Source: Rehmannia glutinosa
Taxonomy: Eukaryota > Streptophyta > Magnoliopsida > Lamiales > Orobanchaceae
DNA length: 64,000 nucleotides
NCBI GenBank assembly: GCA_016081115.2
Contig: JABTTQ020000683.1
Span: 310,021-374,020 of the forward strand
Direction: 5' to 3'
This document shows, piece by piece, positions 24,868-37,776 of this stretch (position 1 is its first letter; each line of letters starts with the position of its first letter). The translations under genes and the position numbers were made by a program. The notes beneath the pieces are model-generated. The model made no database searches and had not been told where the DNA came from. It saw nothing but the letters and a program-made list of their open reading frames with translations.

Positions 24868-27800
24868 ATGGAAAGAGGTTAGTATTATTTTTCATTAATT
24901 TTTTTCCTGTTATTTTGGTTATTTATCAATGATAAACAAGTGCAAATACTGAATGTAGTTCGTGTTATATAGTGGGTAATGCGTAATTATTTGAATTTTA
25001 GCAATTGTAATCTGTTGAAGTGTAAAAGTGATTAAATTGCGAATTAGGTCGATTTTGGCAAATTTTTCTCTGTGATGCTGTGTGTTGGTCTGATGTCTGC
25101 TAAGTAGTCGATCAGGTGGTCGTGGTGTGGTCGTTGGATGATCGGTGATACTACGACCTGTTAGGTTGCAGTCGTTTGTGTGGTCGTTTGTGTGGTCGGT
25201 GTGTGGTCGTTGTGTAGTATGTGCAAGTTTCTGATTTAAATTTGTTGTTGTATTCTATCAGGTGTTGGTTCATGCTCAATATTAATTCTTTGGGATGGTG
25301 CATGAGATTTGGATTCAAGTAGTCGTCGTTGGTGTTTTAGTGGGAAGAAAACAAAGCACGTGGTTGTACCTTCCGATGTCACATTCTCTCAATTATTAGA
25401 TAAGGCGTATCTAGTCACCAAAGTGAGTCGGGATAATTTTGAAATTGAGATGACAAGTTGGCTGACATACCAATGTAAAGATTCACTGCCACCATGTCCC
25501 GTAATAGATGAAGATGATGTGCAGTTGTTGATTCGTGTTAACACGGAAAAGTTTTTGTCTGCTCCACTATGCTTGGTAACAAAGTTGAGGGACAACCAAG
25601 TATTTACCCAATCAAAAAAGGAACAAAATGAGTCAGAAAGCAGTAACCGTTTTGCAGAAGTTGTTGCTCCCATAGGCACCGTAGTTCCAGAAACTCAACC
25701 ACAATTCATACCTGTAATACCTGAACATCGTGTAGGACATGAAGCAGCAGTTGAACCTCCCCGTATTGCCTGTCAACAAGGTACAAGCATTAATTTGAAT
25801 AACGATCCTCATCCAGATGATGATGAGAATGTTGAACATTTCTACGACTATGAATTAGAGGCTGAATTGGAAGAAACAGACCATTTTTCTTTGATGACTT
25901 GGATGGCACTTTCTTTAGGTGGAGCGGACCTAATGGGGAAGAGGCCCCTGTTGCATCAATGGAAGCACGACCTGTGAATATTGTTCCTACTGCACAAGAA
26001 AATGATTTATCTCCACCATTAAACGAAACTGCCGTTGATCTTGGGTATGAAGGTGGACCAAGTCAGTTTGATCATTGTACCCGCAAGCCATTGAAAAATT
26101 CTATCGGAACGGGCCATAGTTGCGTTGGTAGCGAGGCGGCAACTCCAGATACAACATCTAACTCCATTTCAGTTGATAATGATCTGCACGTGGACCAAGT
26201 GTTTCAAAGCAAGCATGAAATAATTCGGCAGTTGCAAATAATTTCTATGATGAAAAATAGAGAATTCAAGACAAAGAAATCCGATCAGGTTCGTTTCATT
26301 GCCATATGCACTGATGATAAATGCCAATGGAGACTACGTGCAAGCAAATTGAGTGTTGGCAATATATGGGTTGTGAAGAAGTACAATAACACCCACACGT
26401 GCCCGGGGGACTTAATGAACCACCAACACCGTAATGCTAAATCAAAGGTGTTGGGTGATCTCATTAAATACAGATTCAAGAGTCCCACTCATGTATATCC
26501 ACCTGCGGCGGTGATTAGTGAATTGATGCAATCACTCGGGGTTGAAATAGGGTACGACAAAGCATGGAGAGCTAGGGAAGAGGCATTGAAACTAGTTAGA
26601 GGGACACCCGATGACTCATTTAAGAAGTTGCCTGCCTATTTTCATAGACTGAAGGAAGTGAACCCCGACACTATTACACATATTGAAACAGATGGAGATG
26701 GGCACTTCAAATACTGTTACATGTGCCTTGGCCAATGTTTACGCGGGTTTTGGACTGCTATTCGTCCTGTTTTAGCTGTTGATGGAACACATCTGAAAGG
26801 GAAGTATCGAGGTGTGTTGCTCATAGCTACCGGAATGGATGGGAACAAACAGATTTATCCATTGTCCTTTGCAATTGTTGATTCTGAAAATAATGAGTCA
26901 TGGAACTGGTTCTTTGAAAAACTGTATGCGAACATTGGACATATTGTTGACCTTGTTATCATATCTGATAGGCATGTGGCCATCCAGAAGGGAGTTCAAG
27001 ATGTGTTCCGAAATGCACTTCATGGAATTTGCATGTATCACTTGAGACAGAATGTCGTAGCAAAGTTTAAAAAAACCGACATTTCGACATTGTTATTCTG
27101 TGCGGCTAAGACTTATGACGAGATAGTACAAGTCTTGTATGAATCAAATCTTAGTTGTAGATAAGGAAGCCTACAACTATCTTACTTGTGATACCAAGGG
27201 TGAACAATGGGCTCGTGTGTACTTTCTTGGACGCCGATATAGTATCATGACTACTAACATCGGTGAGAGTATGAACTCGGTTCTTAGAGATGTGAGAGAG
27301 TACCCCCTTGTGTCACTTTTGGATACAATAGTCACGAAATTGTCGGATTGGTTTACCAAACGTCGTGATGTTGCTTGTAAGATGAATGGTCCTCTCACAA
27401 AATGGGCTGAGAAACGAGTGCTAAAGCGCGACGAGTTGGCTCGAAGGTTCAATGTCCGAACACTGCATCATTATACGTTTGAAGTACTGGATGGTCAAAA
27501 AAATGCAGTTGTTGACTTGAACGGAAAAACTTGCACATTCCGGAGATTCCAGCTTGACCAAATGGCATGTGCTCATGCTTTGGCGGCGGCTTCAAAAATT
27601 AATGTGCCCAAATTTGGTTTGGCATGCCCATATTACACATCTGAATATTTGTTACAAGCATATGCAGAGCCGATATATCTTGTTGGACATGAGGATTATT
27701 GGAAAACTCCAGAGGAAGTATCCAACACCATAATTTTGGCTCCTATGATGCGCAGACCAAGTGGTAGGCCACGGAAACTTAGGATTGCATCCCAAGGGGA

Positions 27801-27888
27801 AGAAGTGGTAGCCAAAAAATGCAAACGTTGCAAAAAGACTGGCCATAACCGTAGGACCTGCAAAAACCCAGCTCCTAGAAATGATTAG
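24868..27888 (+). pseudogene. MURA-type Mutator transposase, broken
   Basis: Likely first exon 24868-24877 (ATG GAA AGA G), then a GT..AG intron 24878-25261. From 25262 the joined frame reads on but meets TGA at 25303-25305. The open frame then runs to about 25890, shifts by one base, continues to about 27150 and shifts again to the stop at 27886-27888. The middle holds the MULE transposase domain: first catalytic Asp in AVDGTHLKG (codon 26781), second in ISDRHVA (codon 26966), and a CxxxH motif in GICMYHLRQN. The C-terminal part has a SWIM zinc finger (CTFRRF..ACAH, about 27530-27570) and a CX2CX4HX4C zinc knuckle at about 27820-27863. The family cuts and pastes Mutator elements. As written it cannot make full-length enzyme. 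Confidence 0.88.
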
Positions 27889-28037
27889 ATCAGTGGATGG
27901 GGTTGATGATGGGTCGGCATCATGGTCGACCTGGGGTCGGAGAACTTTTGGGTCGATGGTCCAGTCGGTGAGGCAGTCATTTTAAATTTATTGGTGGGCG
28001 AGTCATCGTCGTGATAGTCGAAATGGTAGTCGGCTGT

Positions 28038-28240
28038 GTGGTCGTTGTAACTTTTTATTGTAACTTTAGCACTGTTTCTACCAATATTTATGTCTTTTAT
28101 TATGTTTCTTTGGAGCCTATGCAAGTGGCTGATGTATTGGTCGTTGTAACTTTTTTTTGTAACTTTTGCACTGTTTGTACCAATATTTATGGCTTTTATT
28201 CAGTTTCTTTGTTTTCTATGCTAGTATTTGATGTCTTGGA
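28038..28240 (+). repeat. tandem duplication of about 100 bp downstream of the transposase
   Basis: Two adjacent units each contain GGTCGTTGTAACTTTTT, then GCACTGTTT.TACCAATATTTATG and TTTTATT.AGTTTCTTTG. They lie in the presumed 3' UTR of the transposase. Confidence 0.75.
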
Positions 28241-28405
28241 TTGAATCTTTAGTGTTTGTACTAAATAAATACATCAAACTGCTAATAATACATCAGTTAA
28301 ATACATCAAAATAGATACATAAAATGTCAATACTAGATAAATACATCAACCTGCTACTAATACAACCTGCTAATAGACCAATATTGTCAAAATACATACA
28401 AAATC

Positions 28406-31400
28406 TCACTCTATAACAACAATATCAACACTCTTGAAAAGTTCAGAACAAAATCTTTGCCTAAATTGAATGGTCATCCCAGGATCAATTTCAGCCACAC
28501 TTCTACCCGTTGTCAATGCTTCCATGAATTTTATGGTCAAAACTCCACAGTCACTACCGTTTGTTTGCTGCGGTGGGTGCTCCATCCTTGCAATCTTCCA
28601 ATCAGCATGGACATCCTCGGGTGATGTTCGGTTCTCCAAAATATTTCCCATATTGCAGATTATGGGAAGTGCCCGTGCCAATGGAACAAACTCCTTTTTG
28701 GTCTTTGCAATAGTCGTGGTATCAGACAGGGAGTCATACACCATTATTGTGCACATGGTCAAGTCAAGCTCATAAAGTACCCAATGATTGCCAAATACAT
28801 GGGCCACTCCAAATATTTTGTCACATTCGACCCATTTCGACCTTAGCTCATTCGGGTACCGACCACCAACATATTGCAAAATTGTTCCCCCTTCGTGCTA
28901 GAAGTCCAATTCTTCATTCTTCTTATGCGTAGCGATTAACCATTTCCCTAGAGAAATGCTTTTTTGCTGTTGAAATGAAAAAATGAGATGACTAGCAATT
29001 ACAAAAATAATTAACATGATTAGAAAAAAAAAAACATACCCAAAATAATGCATCAGTGCAAGTCCATCTAGGCAAGAAAGCATGTGGCGCACTTTTCCTC
29101 TTAAATAGCAATAGATAAGTCAATGCATCTAGATTCTGCAAAAAAGAACAAAAATACATTGTTTATAACAAATATTTATGCCAGTCAAATGTAAAAGTAC
29201 CAAAAAAAATAAAAAAGGAAACATACCGCATTGTTTAGCCATGCTCTTGGTGTGATTAGTGGGGTAAACCAAGAAGGGGAAACCACCTAATCAACATCAA
29301 AGGACAAAGGTGCAACAGGAGTTACAATATCCTGAGAAGTGGCCCACCACTGATTGAAAGAGTGCAAACTTCTCAACGGGATAGCTTGCGAGAAGGTCAT
29401 ATCGACCAACAACAGGTTCCGATTGATGTTCCTTCCCCACATTTTTCTGAGTCTTTCTCTTCTTCTTTTCCAGGGAAATGTGGTGACTGGGGTTGGTATA
29501 CGGTGACTTCTCTTTAGGCCCCTTTCGTTTTACACGTTTGGGCCTCTTCTGCACGGGGGGAGGGGGATCCACAAAATCTGAATCACCAAACAAATTTTTC
29601 TTAATATCAGCATATGGGTCAGGTTGAAGGTTGTACACATCATCTGGTTCGGGGGGGGTGTACTGATAAAGGCAACGGAAATTCTTCAACTTGTAATTGC
29701 AGGGGTGTATGCAAAGCGGAGGCATCTTCTTCGACCACCATAGGGACGGTGACATGGTTCGTACTGTGGTGGGCCTTCTTTGCTCCCACTGAAGGGTCGA
29801 CCTGTTCAGAGGTTTGGTCATTTGTGGGGTCGGATCCTATTTCGACCATCACGTGTTCGGAAGTTTGGTCATTTTTGGGGTCGGACACAGTTTCGACCTT
29901 TAAGTTTTCATCGGTTTGGTCGACAACAAGGTCATTTTTGAGGTCGGATCCCAAATCGACCATCACTTGTGCAATTATTTCGGCCCGGTTGGGGTTAGGG
30001 TCTTTTGATGCACTCTCCGCTTGGTCCTCTTCTCCTTGTCACCCTCCCCCATGTCACTCTGTTCTCCCTTCCTATTCTTCTCCCCTCATCATCAATTTCC
30101 TCTTCCCCATCACTTTCCTGCCCCATCTTCATCTGCCTCATCAGTTTCTTCCTCTTCCTCTATCTCTTCCTCTTCCTTATCATCATTTTCTTCATGTTCG
30201 TTATCATCACTTGCTTCCTCTTCCTTATAATCACTGTCATCACTTTCACTCTCCTCTTCTCCTCCAACACTTTCCTTCAGTTCTCCAACACTCTCCTCTT
30301 CGTCATCACTCTCAACCTCCTTACAACCCACTTTCTCCATCACACGCCGATAGCATTGACTTGATGTCAAGATTTCCTCCTCAATCTTGTCAATCTTTTG
30401 GCTTATTTTTTCAATTTTATTCAAATCAAAAAAGCCCCTGAAACACACATGAAAATATACAGATTCAAATCAATAACCAAAAAACAAAAATATTTGAAAA
30501 CATGTCTAAATCACTTACATGCACTGATGGCTTTCTCGCATCAACATCGTGCCTATTTTTGGTTCTCTCTTCCTTGTTCTCATCCTTCGTGTTGTGGACG
30601 CATCAACATCCACATTTTCATCAAGATCTTCATCAGATGCACCGGTTGCCACCTGTTCCTGTTGCCACTTTGCTACACTTTGAAAAGTAGCCAAAACTCT
30701 TTTCAGCACGAGAAGGCTTCAATCTTTTGGCCACTTTCACCTGTGTTCAATTCAATAATGAATTATTTCAATAAGTACAATATTCAAACTCTTTTCATAA
30801 TAAATAAAAAATCAATTTGAAAAAACATACACGATCGGCAACAAGATCACCAGGCTTCAAGTTGAAAAAAATATTTTTTTCAACAACTCAGCGGTAGGGG
30901 CATCCTCATCATTCCAACGGAGAATCCAGGGAGTTGCATCCGTAGAACCCGACACACGTTTCGCACATAATTTACCAACACCGGGCATCACTTCGTATGC
31001 CCAAACTTGTAAAGCATGTGTGAAACCGGAGACATCGAACTTCTCCACGTTGTGCTCTTTCTTCTTTTCAGCCTTCTTCTTCTCCTTTCTCTTCCAAAAC
31101 TTTTCTACCCGGTCGGACATGCAACATCATATATCAGACACTATGAATTCATAGGAAATGCGGCCCCACGGATATGCATTGAAGGCCTTCAAATTGTCCA
31201 CTAAATATATGTATTTCTCATCTAGCTTTTTAGTGGGACTGGAGACTAACAAAACTCCGTACAACACATACAGAAGGGCTAGTTTTAGTGTCATGATTCC
31301 CTTGCCATTCTCTTTCCTTGCATGTTCTTTCAATGCACTTACTATGTCCGACATAAAAACACTGCCACTTTTACCAAAAACAATTTTCAGTACCTCGGGC

Positions 31401-31735
31401 TTTGATTTAATTGGTGGTATAGGGCCAAACTCAAGGCCAGTTATCAGTGCAAATTCTTCTGGCCCAAAGACGGACTGGTTGTTGTTTATGTGAAAGACAA
31501 TGTGGTATGTGGAAAGACTATTGTCTTGACAGGAAGAGCAATTGCAAAGACAAGCTAGCCCGAACCGAATTGTATCGATTTCCAAAAAATAACCAAAGCA
31601 CGAATTCTTGAATTTTTCAACATTATCCCCTTCAACCGCGCTTTAATGAGATCTATAGAATTGAACCACGTCTACTACATGACAACTTGCCTTTAAATTG
31701 ATCTTTCTCCTTCGGAACGAGAGCCATTTTTATCC
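28406..31735 (-). pseudogene. DUF1985/Ulp1-like (C48 peptidase) gene carried by the MULE
   Basis: Read on the minus strand. An ATG at 31727-31725 follows a splice acceptor at 31737-31736. A DUF1985 region (31127-31640) includes VFGPEEFALITGLEFGPIPP. Further pieces lie at 30857-31120, 30515-30709, 30110-30448 (very acidic, poly-Glu) and 29297-29966, which contains KRPKRVKRKG (NLS-like) and a repeated DPKNDQTSE unit. The last exon, 28406-28973, is a Ulp1 peptidase domain: His in NHWVLYELDL (codon 28784-28786), Asp in MVYDSLSD, and Gln and Cys in QTNGSDCGV (Cys codon 28546-28548). GT donors and AG acceptors fit several introns. Breaks are an early frameshift, TAA at 31643-31645 and TAG at 28898-28900. 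Related proteins cleave SUMO; here the role is unknown. The family is a regular passenger of MULEs. Confidence 0.8.
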
Positions 31736-32122
31736 CTGTTAAACAAAAAAAATAACTTTAGGTCGAAATACTAGTCGAAAGTTGGTCGAGGAAGCAGACG
31801 AAAAACAAGTAACGATCGACAGACTGGTCGTAAGGGTGGTCGAAAGGGTGGTCGTATAACATTTGGGTAAAAAACTGACAAAAGACAGGAAATTTAAGGA
31901 AGGGGTCGAAAAACACATACAACTTCCAAATTCAAACCCAGCAAACTGATAAAAATCAGAAATAAACTTCAAAACAACACTATTATGCTTCCAAACAGAC
32001 CCATAAACCCATGAAACCGACTTAAACTGCTTCAGATTATTTTTTAGAAAAATGCAGAGATCTTTCACCCAAACTCAGCAAACCAAAAACCATGAAAATC
32101 AAAAAATGTTTTAGTAGGCTTG

Positions 32123-33844
32123 TGATAAGGGTCTTTTTATGCACGTTTTATGTGTATATTTGAGTAGAATTCGAGTTATTTTATTGATAGTTTTGTAAAT
32201 TTTTGATTGTATATAGTTCATATTACTCCGATGTGCTTTTATTGATGTAGATTGACCATTTGGGGCTAATTTCGGTGAATTTCGGACCATGAATTCATGT
32301 CAAAACATACCGGGGAGTTTAAGGATGCAAAAATGCTCGAAATTCCAAGCCAAACGCGTCATTTCGGGGCCTTTTTGGTCCAACACGGGCAGGGGGTGTC
32401 GGGCAACACGGCCATGTTGAAGGGGATCAAAAGAGGAGGAAAAATCGCACAAAACAGACCCGAACACGGCCTGGCCGTGTCGTACAACACGGCCGTGTCG
32501 TACAACACGGCCGTGTCGTACATAACACGGCTGTGTTGTTTTATTTCTGACACGTGTCGTCGGCGAATCTTGACAAAATTTGTGCAAAGACGGCCTGGCG
32601 TCTTTCGCCTCAACACGGCGTGTCAGGGACCTCTTTTTGCAACTTTTCCATGCGAAAATTATGGAAAACTCACCTACCAAGCCTTTTGACCACTTTTATA
32701 CACCTTTAACACCCAATTTTGTCGCTGCAACATGTCCCCATATTCCCTCAATCATCAATTGAGTACAAGAATTCACCAACCAACAATGAAAAATGGAGGC
32801 AATTGTTTAACAAAAGAGAGTATTATCAATGTATTGGTTGCCTATAAAAGCCAAGGGTTGAAGTTGGGAGAGCAATTGAATTAGATACTCGGAAAATATT
32901 CATTGTATTCATTTCATTAAGTAGAATTGGGATCAAGGGGTCTTGGAGGAGTAAGCTTGAGGCAACATTGGGGAAGAAGGCTTGGAGCAACATCATCAAG
33001 TCAATTGAGATTTTGATAAAGATAAGTACACCATGTCTACAATGTTTACATCTTCTTGTGTAATTTATTCTTGTGTCAAAAGCATGTGTAGCTAAAACTC
33101 CTAGTGTTTGAATGTAATGAACTCTAGAATGGATTTGTGATTGAGGTTTGTATGTTTTTAATAAAATCATCATGTCTTGTGTGATTCACTTATATCATGC
33201 TTATCTCATTTGAGTTAATATTTCCGGTATATTAATTTGATATCTTTTCTTCATCGGGTAATCGAGAGATTTATGGTGAAAAAGAAATTGTATAAGTGAA
33301 AAGAGTTGCATGCAATCCTAGATATAGGACGACATAAATCTTCTGGATTAGGGTCAAACCTAATATGGGAATTCATAAATCGTTATAATGCAATCTTGGG
33401 GGTTTTAACTAGAAAGAGATTTCAGTTAATCAACTTGAGATTAGGAGTTTCTCGCCTTGAGAAAGGGATTAACTTAAATCGGGAATTTCTACGGTCCACA
33501 TAGCATGAGATTTTATTAAAAGAGGTTGGTTTTTACTTAAGGGCTTATGGTTGAATCTTTTAACTTGTCAAATCACAAAAACATTCTAGAGGGATTTACA
33601 TTCAAACACACTTCTATCTCTTGATTTCTTATTATACAAATTTTACTTCATTTTTACACTTCGATAATTTAGATTCTTTATCAAACAAAAAAAAACTCTG
33701 AAAATTGTTAGATTAAATAACAAAAAGACGGTAATTATTAGTACTTATAATCCTCGTGGGAATGACACTCGGTACTCAATAATCTATACTATAAAACGAT
33801 AGGTGCACTTGCCTACGGTTTTAAAGGTAGCTTTTGAGCCATCA
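32123..33844 (+). repeat. 5' LTR of the Athila-like element
   Basis: 1722 bp. TATAAAAG at 32843-32850 is a likely promoter TATA box. 32455-32545 holds repeated ACACGGCCGTGT palindromes. Confidence 0.9.
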
Positions 33845-33850
33845 AGTTTT

Positions 33851-33868
33851 TGGCGCCGTTGCCGGGGA
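33851..33868 (+). other. primer-binding site, tRNA-Asp
   Basis: TGGCGCCGTTGCCGGGGA is the complement of the 3' end of plant tRNA-Asp (..CCCCGGCAACGGCGCCA). It lies 6 bp after the 5' LTR. Use of tRNA-Asp is typical of Athila elements. Confidence 0.85.
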
Positions 33869-33992
33869 TTGTAATATTAAGAACACCTTATTTTTGTTAA
33901 TTTAATCATTTTTTTTATTCATCATTTGTCTTTCTTTTTATCTATCTTTGTAAGTCTTGGATTACACTTATCCTCTTTATTTACCGCAGTGC

Positions 33993-35243
33993 ATGCCTAC
34001 TCGTCGCCGAATTTGGAAGCGTGACACCGCCGATAGCAACATAGAGGAAAGTATTAATACAGACCACGAGGAGGATATTAACGAAGGCAAGGATCCCAAT
34101 ATGGCGGATGAACAGCAAAAAACCATGTACGACTATGCCAAGCCGTCTATGGACGGCACATCGTCTAGTATCGTAAGGCCCGCTGTTGCAGCCAATAATT
34201 TCGAAATCAAACCGAATGTCATTCAAATGGTGCAACAATTTGTCCAATTCGACGGCTTACCAGATGAAGATCCAAATAATCATATCGCGAATTTCCTTGA
34301 AATTTGCGATACATTCAAAATAAATGGGGTCTCTGATGATGCCATCCGTTTACGCCTATTCCCATTTACTCTTCGGGGACGGGCTAAACAATGGCTAAAT
34401 ACTTTACCAAAGGGAACGATTACAACGTGGAACATCATGGCCGAAAAGTTCCTTTTGAAATATTTTCCACCGGCCAAAACTGCACGATTGAGGAATGAAA
34501 TCTCTTCATTCACTCAAGAAGATGACGAGACCTTGTACGACACTTGGGAGAGATTCAAAGAATTGTTGCGGAAATGCCCACACCATGGCCTACCTATTTG
34601 GATGCAAGTCCAAACATTTTATAATGGGCTACTTTCTGCAACAAGACAAATGATCGATGCAAATGGGGGGGGAACTCTTAATAACAAAACGCCGGAAGCC
34701 GCTCAGGATTTGATTGAGGGAATGGCCATGAATGGCTACCAATGGCAATCCATACGAGGTAAAACTAACAGGTCAGTTGGTGTTTATAATGCAGATGCAG
34801 TGGTTACACTAGCCGCACAGGTCGAAGCTTTGACCCAAAAGATCGACGATCTAGCGACTCTAAACCACCACCACCGCACGTTTTATCTTGTGAAACTTTG
34901 CGGATCGCATAATCATCAAGATCGCCCACACACAATACCTCACGCCGAACATGCTAATTACGTTGGGAATCAAGGCAGAAATTACCCAAGTAATCCTTAC
35001 AGCAACACATATAATCCTGGGTGGCGACAACATCCTAATTTTGGTTGGGGAAATCAAGGCCAACCACGACCTAATGCCAATCCTGATCTACACACGTCTT
35101 CCGGATCTCAGCCAAATCAAGGTAAACCTAACTTGGAAGATCTTATAACAAAGTTTGTGCAATCAACAGATACCCGATTCCAAGCGGTGGAAACATCCTT
35201 GAGAAATCAAGAGGCATCTATCCATAACCGGAAAACCAAATAG
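33993..35243 (+). CDS. Athila-like Gag
   Basis: The first good ATG at 33993 (MPTRRRIWKRD) opens 416 codons. Residues about 70-230 form a retrotransposon Gag domain with IRLRLFPFTLRGRAKQWLN, FLLKYFPPAKTARLRNEI and ETLYDTWERFKELLRKCP. The C-terminal part is Asn/Gln/Pro-rich. Gag builds the particle that packages element RNA. After the stop, another frame continues recognisable Gag C-terminal sequence (QIAKMI near 35244-35265), so a frameshift truncates the protein. Confidence 0.85.
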   Translation: MPTRRRIWKRDTADSNIEESINTDHEEDINEGKDPNMADEQQKTMYDYAKPSMDGTSSSIVRPAVAANNFEIKPNVIQMVQQFVQFDGLPDEDPNNHIANFLEICDTFKINGVSDDAIRLRLFPFTLRGRAKQWLNTLPKGTITTWNIMAEKFLLKYFPPAKTARLRNEISSFTQEDDETLYDTWERFKELLRKCPHHGLPIWMQVQTFYNGLLSATRQMIDANGGGTLNNKTPEAAQDLIEGMAMNGYQWQSIRGKTNRSVGVYNADAVVTLAAQVEALTQKIDDLATLNHHHRTFYLVKLCGSHNHQDRPHTIPHAEHANYVGNQGRNYPSNPYSNTYNPGWRQHPNFGWGNQGQPRPNANPDLHTSSGSQPNQGKPNLEDLITKFVQSTDTRFQAVETSLRNQEASIHNRKTK

Positions 35244-35539
35244 GCCAGATTGCGAAGATGATTTCGAAAGGCCACAAGGTAGTTTGCGGGGTACATCGAG
35301 CCAAACCGAGGGGAGCACGTAAAGGCAATCACCATCGTTCTCCACATGAGCATGATTATGCCAATGCCGCCATGCAGTAAATACGTGGAGGATGACATGC
35401 CCAAAGAAAATCTCATGAAAAAGGAGGTTGCGTAATACAAGCCCAAGATCCCTTACCTATGAGTCTAACCGAAGAAGATAGAAGGGAGGACAAATTTGGT
35501 AAGTACTTAATTCTTTCAAACAATTACATGTCAATATTC

Positions 35540-36442
35540 CATTTGTTGACCCTCCTTCAAAGCATGTTAGGGATCTTAATGACATCATTCCTAGTGAAAA
35601 TAAGCTTAACAAATTATCAAATGTGCAATTGAATGATAAATGTTCTTCCAATGAACTACCACAAAAATTTAATGATCCAGGAAGCTTTATTATCCCTTGC
35701 ACAATTGATGATTTACTTGTTGATAGGGCACTAGCCGACTTGGGAGCTAGTATCAATGTGATGTCTTATGAAACATTTAAGCATGCAGGATTAGGTGAAC
35801 TTAAACCTATTAGGATGGACATTCAATTAGCCGATAAATCGATTAAACATCCTAGAGGTATTATTAATGATGTGTTAGTCAAGATTGACAAATTCGTGTT
35901 TCATCGATTTCGTTATTCTTGACATGCATGATAATTTAGAAGTTCCCTTAATTCTAGGGCGTCCCTTTTTGGCTACCGCTAAATCTCTCATTGATGTGCA
36001 TGATGGAAAACTTACTTTGAGAGTAGGGGGTGAACAAGTTATCTTTAAAATTCCTTTGAGAAATCCTATAAATGATACTTGTTTTCCTATAAACTTGATT
36101 GAGACAAGGATAAATGATTCTTTGCTTGATATGTCTTCTAATAAATCCTTGAAAGTATGTGATGTTCAATGTGCAAAAGTTTCCCAGATAAATCCCATTT
36201 TGAGAATAACATGCGAGAAAAATAGGACCATGAAGGTCAATTGTTCGAAAATCGATACGGGTGGCGATGTTGTTCAAAGAGATAAAACTTTTCATAAGTT
36301 CAAGGCTCGCCCGATTAAATCTTCACATTTAGGTGAAATGGTCCAGCTATACGACGTTAAAGAAGCGCTAACCGGAGGCAACCCGATGTTTGTGTGCAAT
36401 TGTTTTCATTTTTTTTTATTTTTTTATTTTCTTTCAAAATAA
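35540..36442 (+). pseudogene. Athila-like protease followed directly by end-of-pol sequence
   Basis: 35623-35922 encodes RALADLGASINVM, an aspartic-protease active site of the D-L/S-G type, after NDPGSFIIPC. A one-base shift near 35900 leads into VPLILGRPFLATAKSLIDV, the protease flap and C-terminal region. The frame ends with VQLYDVKEALTGGNP, which in full elements follows integrase. The missing part is the whole RT-RNase H-integrase block. Confidence 0.8.
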
Positions 36443-37776
36443 TCACAAGTCCTTAGAGTCATCTTCAAATCATAAAAAAAAAAAAAAAAAAACTCTTGAG
36501 CTTCTTCTTGCTTGTCCTAATTGGGAATATTTGAGATTTCACGGTATTCGAGTTGTGTGTTGCTTAACTTTGATTAGGTATGAAGATGCCGTTGAAGGTC
36601 GTGCACTCAAAACAACCCAATGGTCGCTCAACACCGATTCCACTATTGTAGTAAGGTCGTATTTTTCTTTTTCCACCTCTTTTATATCATTCTAATTTCT
36701 TTGTTTTTTTTTTTAGTGTTTTGTGTGTGTTTGTCCATTTCTTTTCTTTCACATTGAGGACAATGTGAATCTTAAAGTTGGAAGTGGGTACAATAACATT
36801 TTCGGAATGCTTGTGTGTTTGTTTTCAAGAGATGTGATTTTTTTTTAACAAATTGAGTATTTGCTAGTCAATAACTTGGCCCAATTATACCTATATTAAC
36901 TTGTTAATTTGTGTTTTCAGTGTGAAGCAATTGATTGTCTAGGATAGATTGACGTGGATGCGGGCTAAATTTTGACGAGATTTCCAACACCATAAATATT
37001 GGAGAAGTTAAGGCATATACGACGGTACTTAGTGCTATGAACTTCCGAGAACTCATGATTTAGTAGTGGTTAAATAGTTGTTAAACCAAGCTTGTGAATA
37101 AAAAAAAAAAAAAGAGAAAGAAAAAAATGAAAAAAAAAGAAAAAGAAAAAGAAGAAAAAAAAAAAACGGACCAATCGAGGTTATACTCCTCTATTTGTGT
37201 TGCTTAGTAACTAGGAGCATTCATGAGCCCCATGTTTGTCTTTTACGTAAAACGGCGACACGAATATGAGTATGGGAAACCACCCTAGGAGTGTTTGAAC
37301 AGAAATTCAAAATATAAACCTAGTGGAAGCATGTCTCGAAAGGTCCCAAAAAAAAAAAAAAAAAGAAAAAGGAGAATGAATACTCCTTGACTTCTCATTC
37401 CAATAAAGTTCAAGAAGCTTGGTTATATGACTAGTAAGCTAACTACTATGATCCATTGAGTTCTTGTATTTTCATAGCATTATTGAATTGAAGTTGTTCA
37501 TAACTATCAATATTTGTGGCGTGATGATTTCAAGTCTCAATAATGCCTACTGATATTACGGTCTCTCTTGACAGTCGATCGCTTTGCAAAATAATTTTTT
37601 TTTTACTGAATGGTTAATTCGGGTTGAGAAGGCTAAGAACTTGACTGCTTGTGTTCAATGTGTTGAAAAAGAAAAAAAAAAAAAAAAAAAAATTTTTTTG
37701 TTGTGATTTATTGAATCCCTCTTTTTGATATAATGTTTTGCTTGAGGACAAGCAAAGTTCAAAGTTGGAGGTGGTT
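36443..37776 (+). other. 3' untranslated region of the Athila-like element
   Basis: Non-coding, with long A and T runs (about 37100-37165, 37345-37370 and 37665-37700). It ends in GTTGGAGGTGGTT, a purine-rich tract directly before the 3' LTR and the probable plus-strand primer. Confidence 0.7.

Noticed and set aside
29614..30441. Long plus-strand frame rich in Ser/Pro/His/Leu
   Set aside because: It is antisense to the acidic and repeat-rich part of the Ulp1-like gene. The poly-Glu coding strand creates the open antisense frame.
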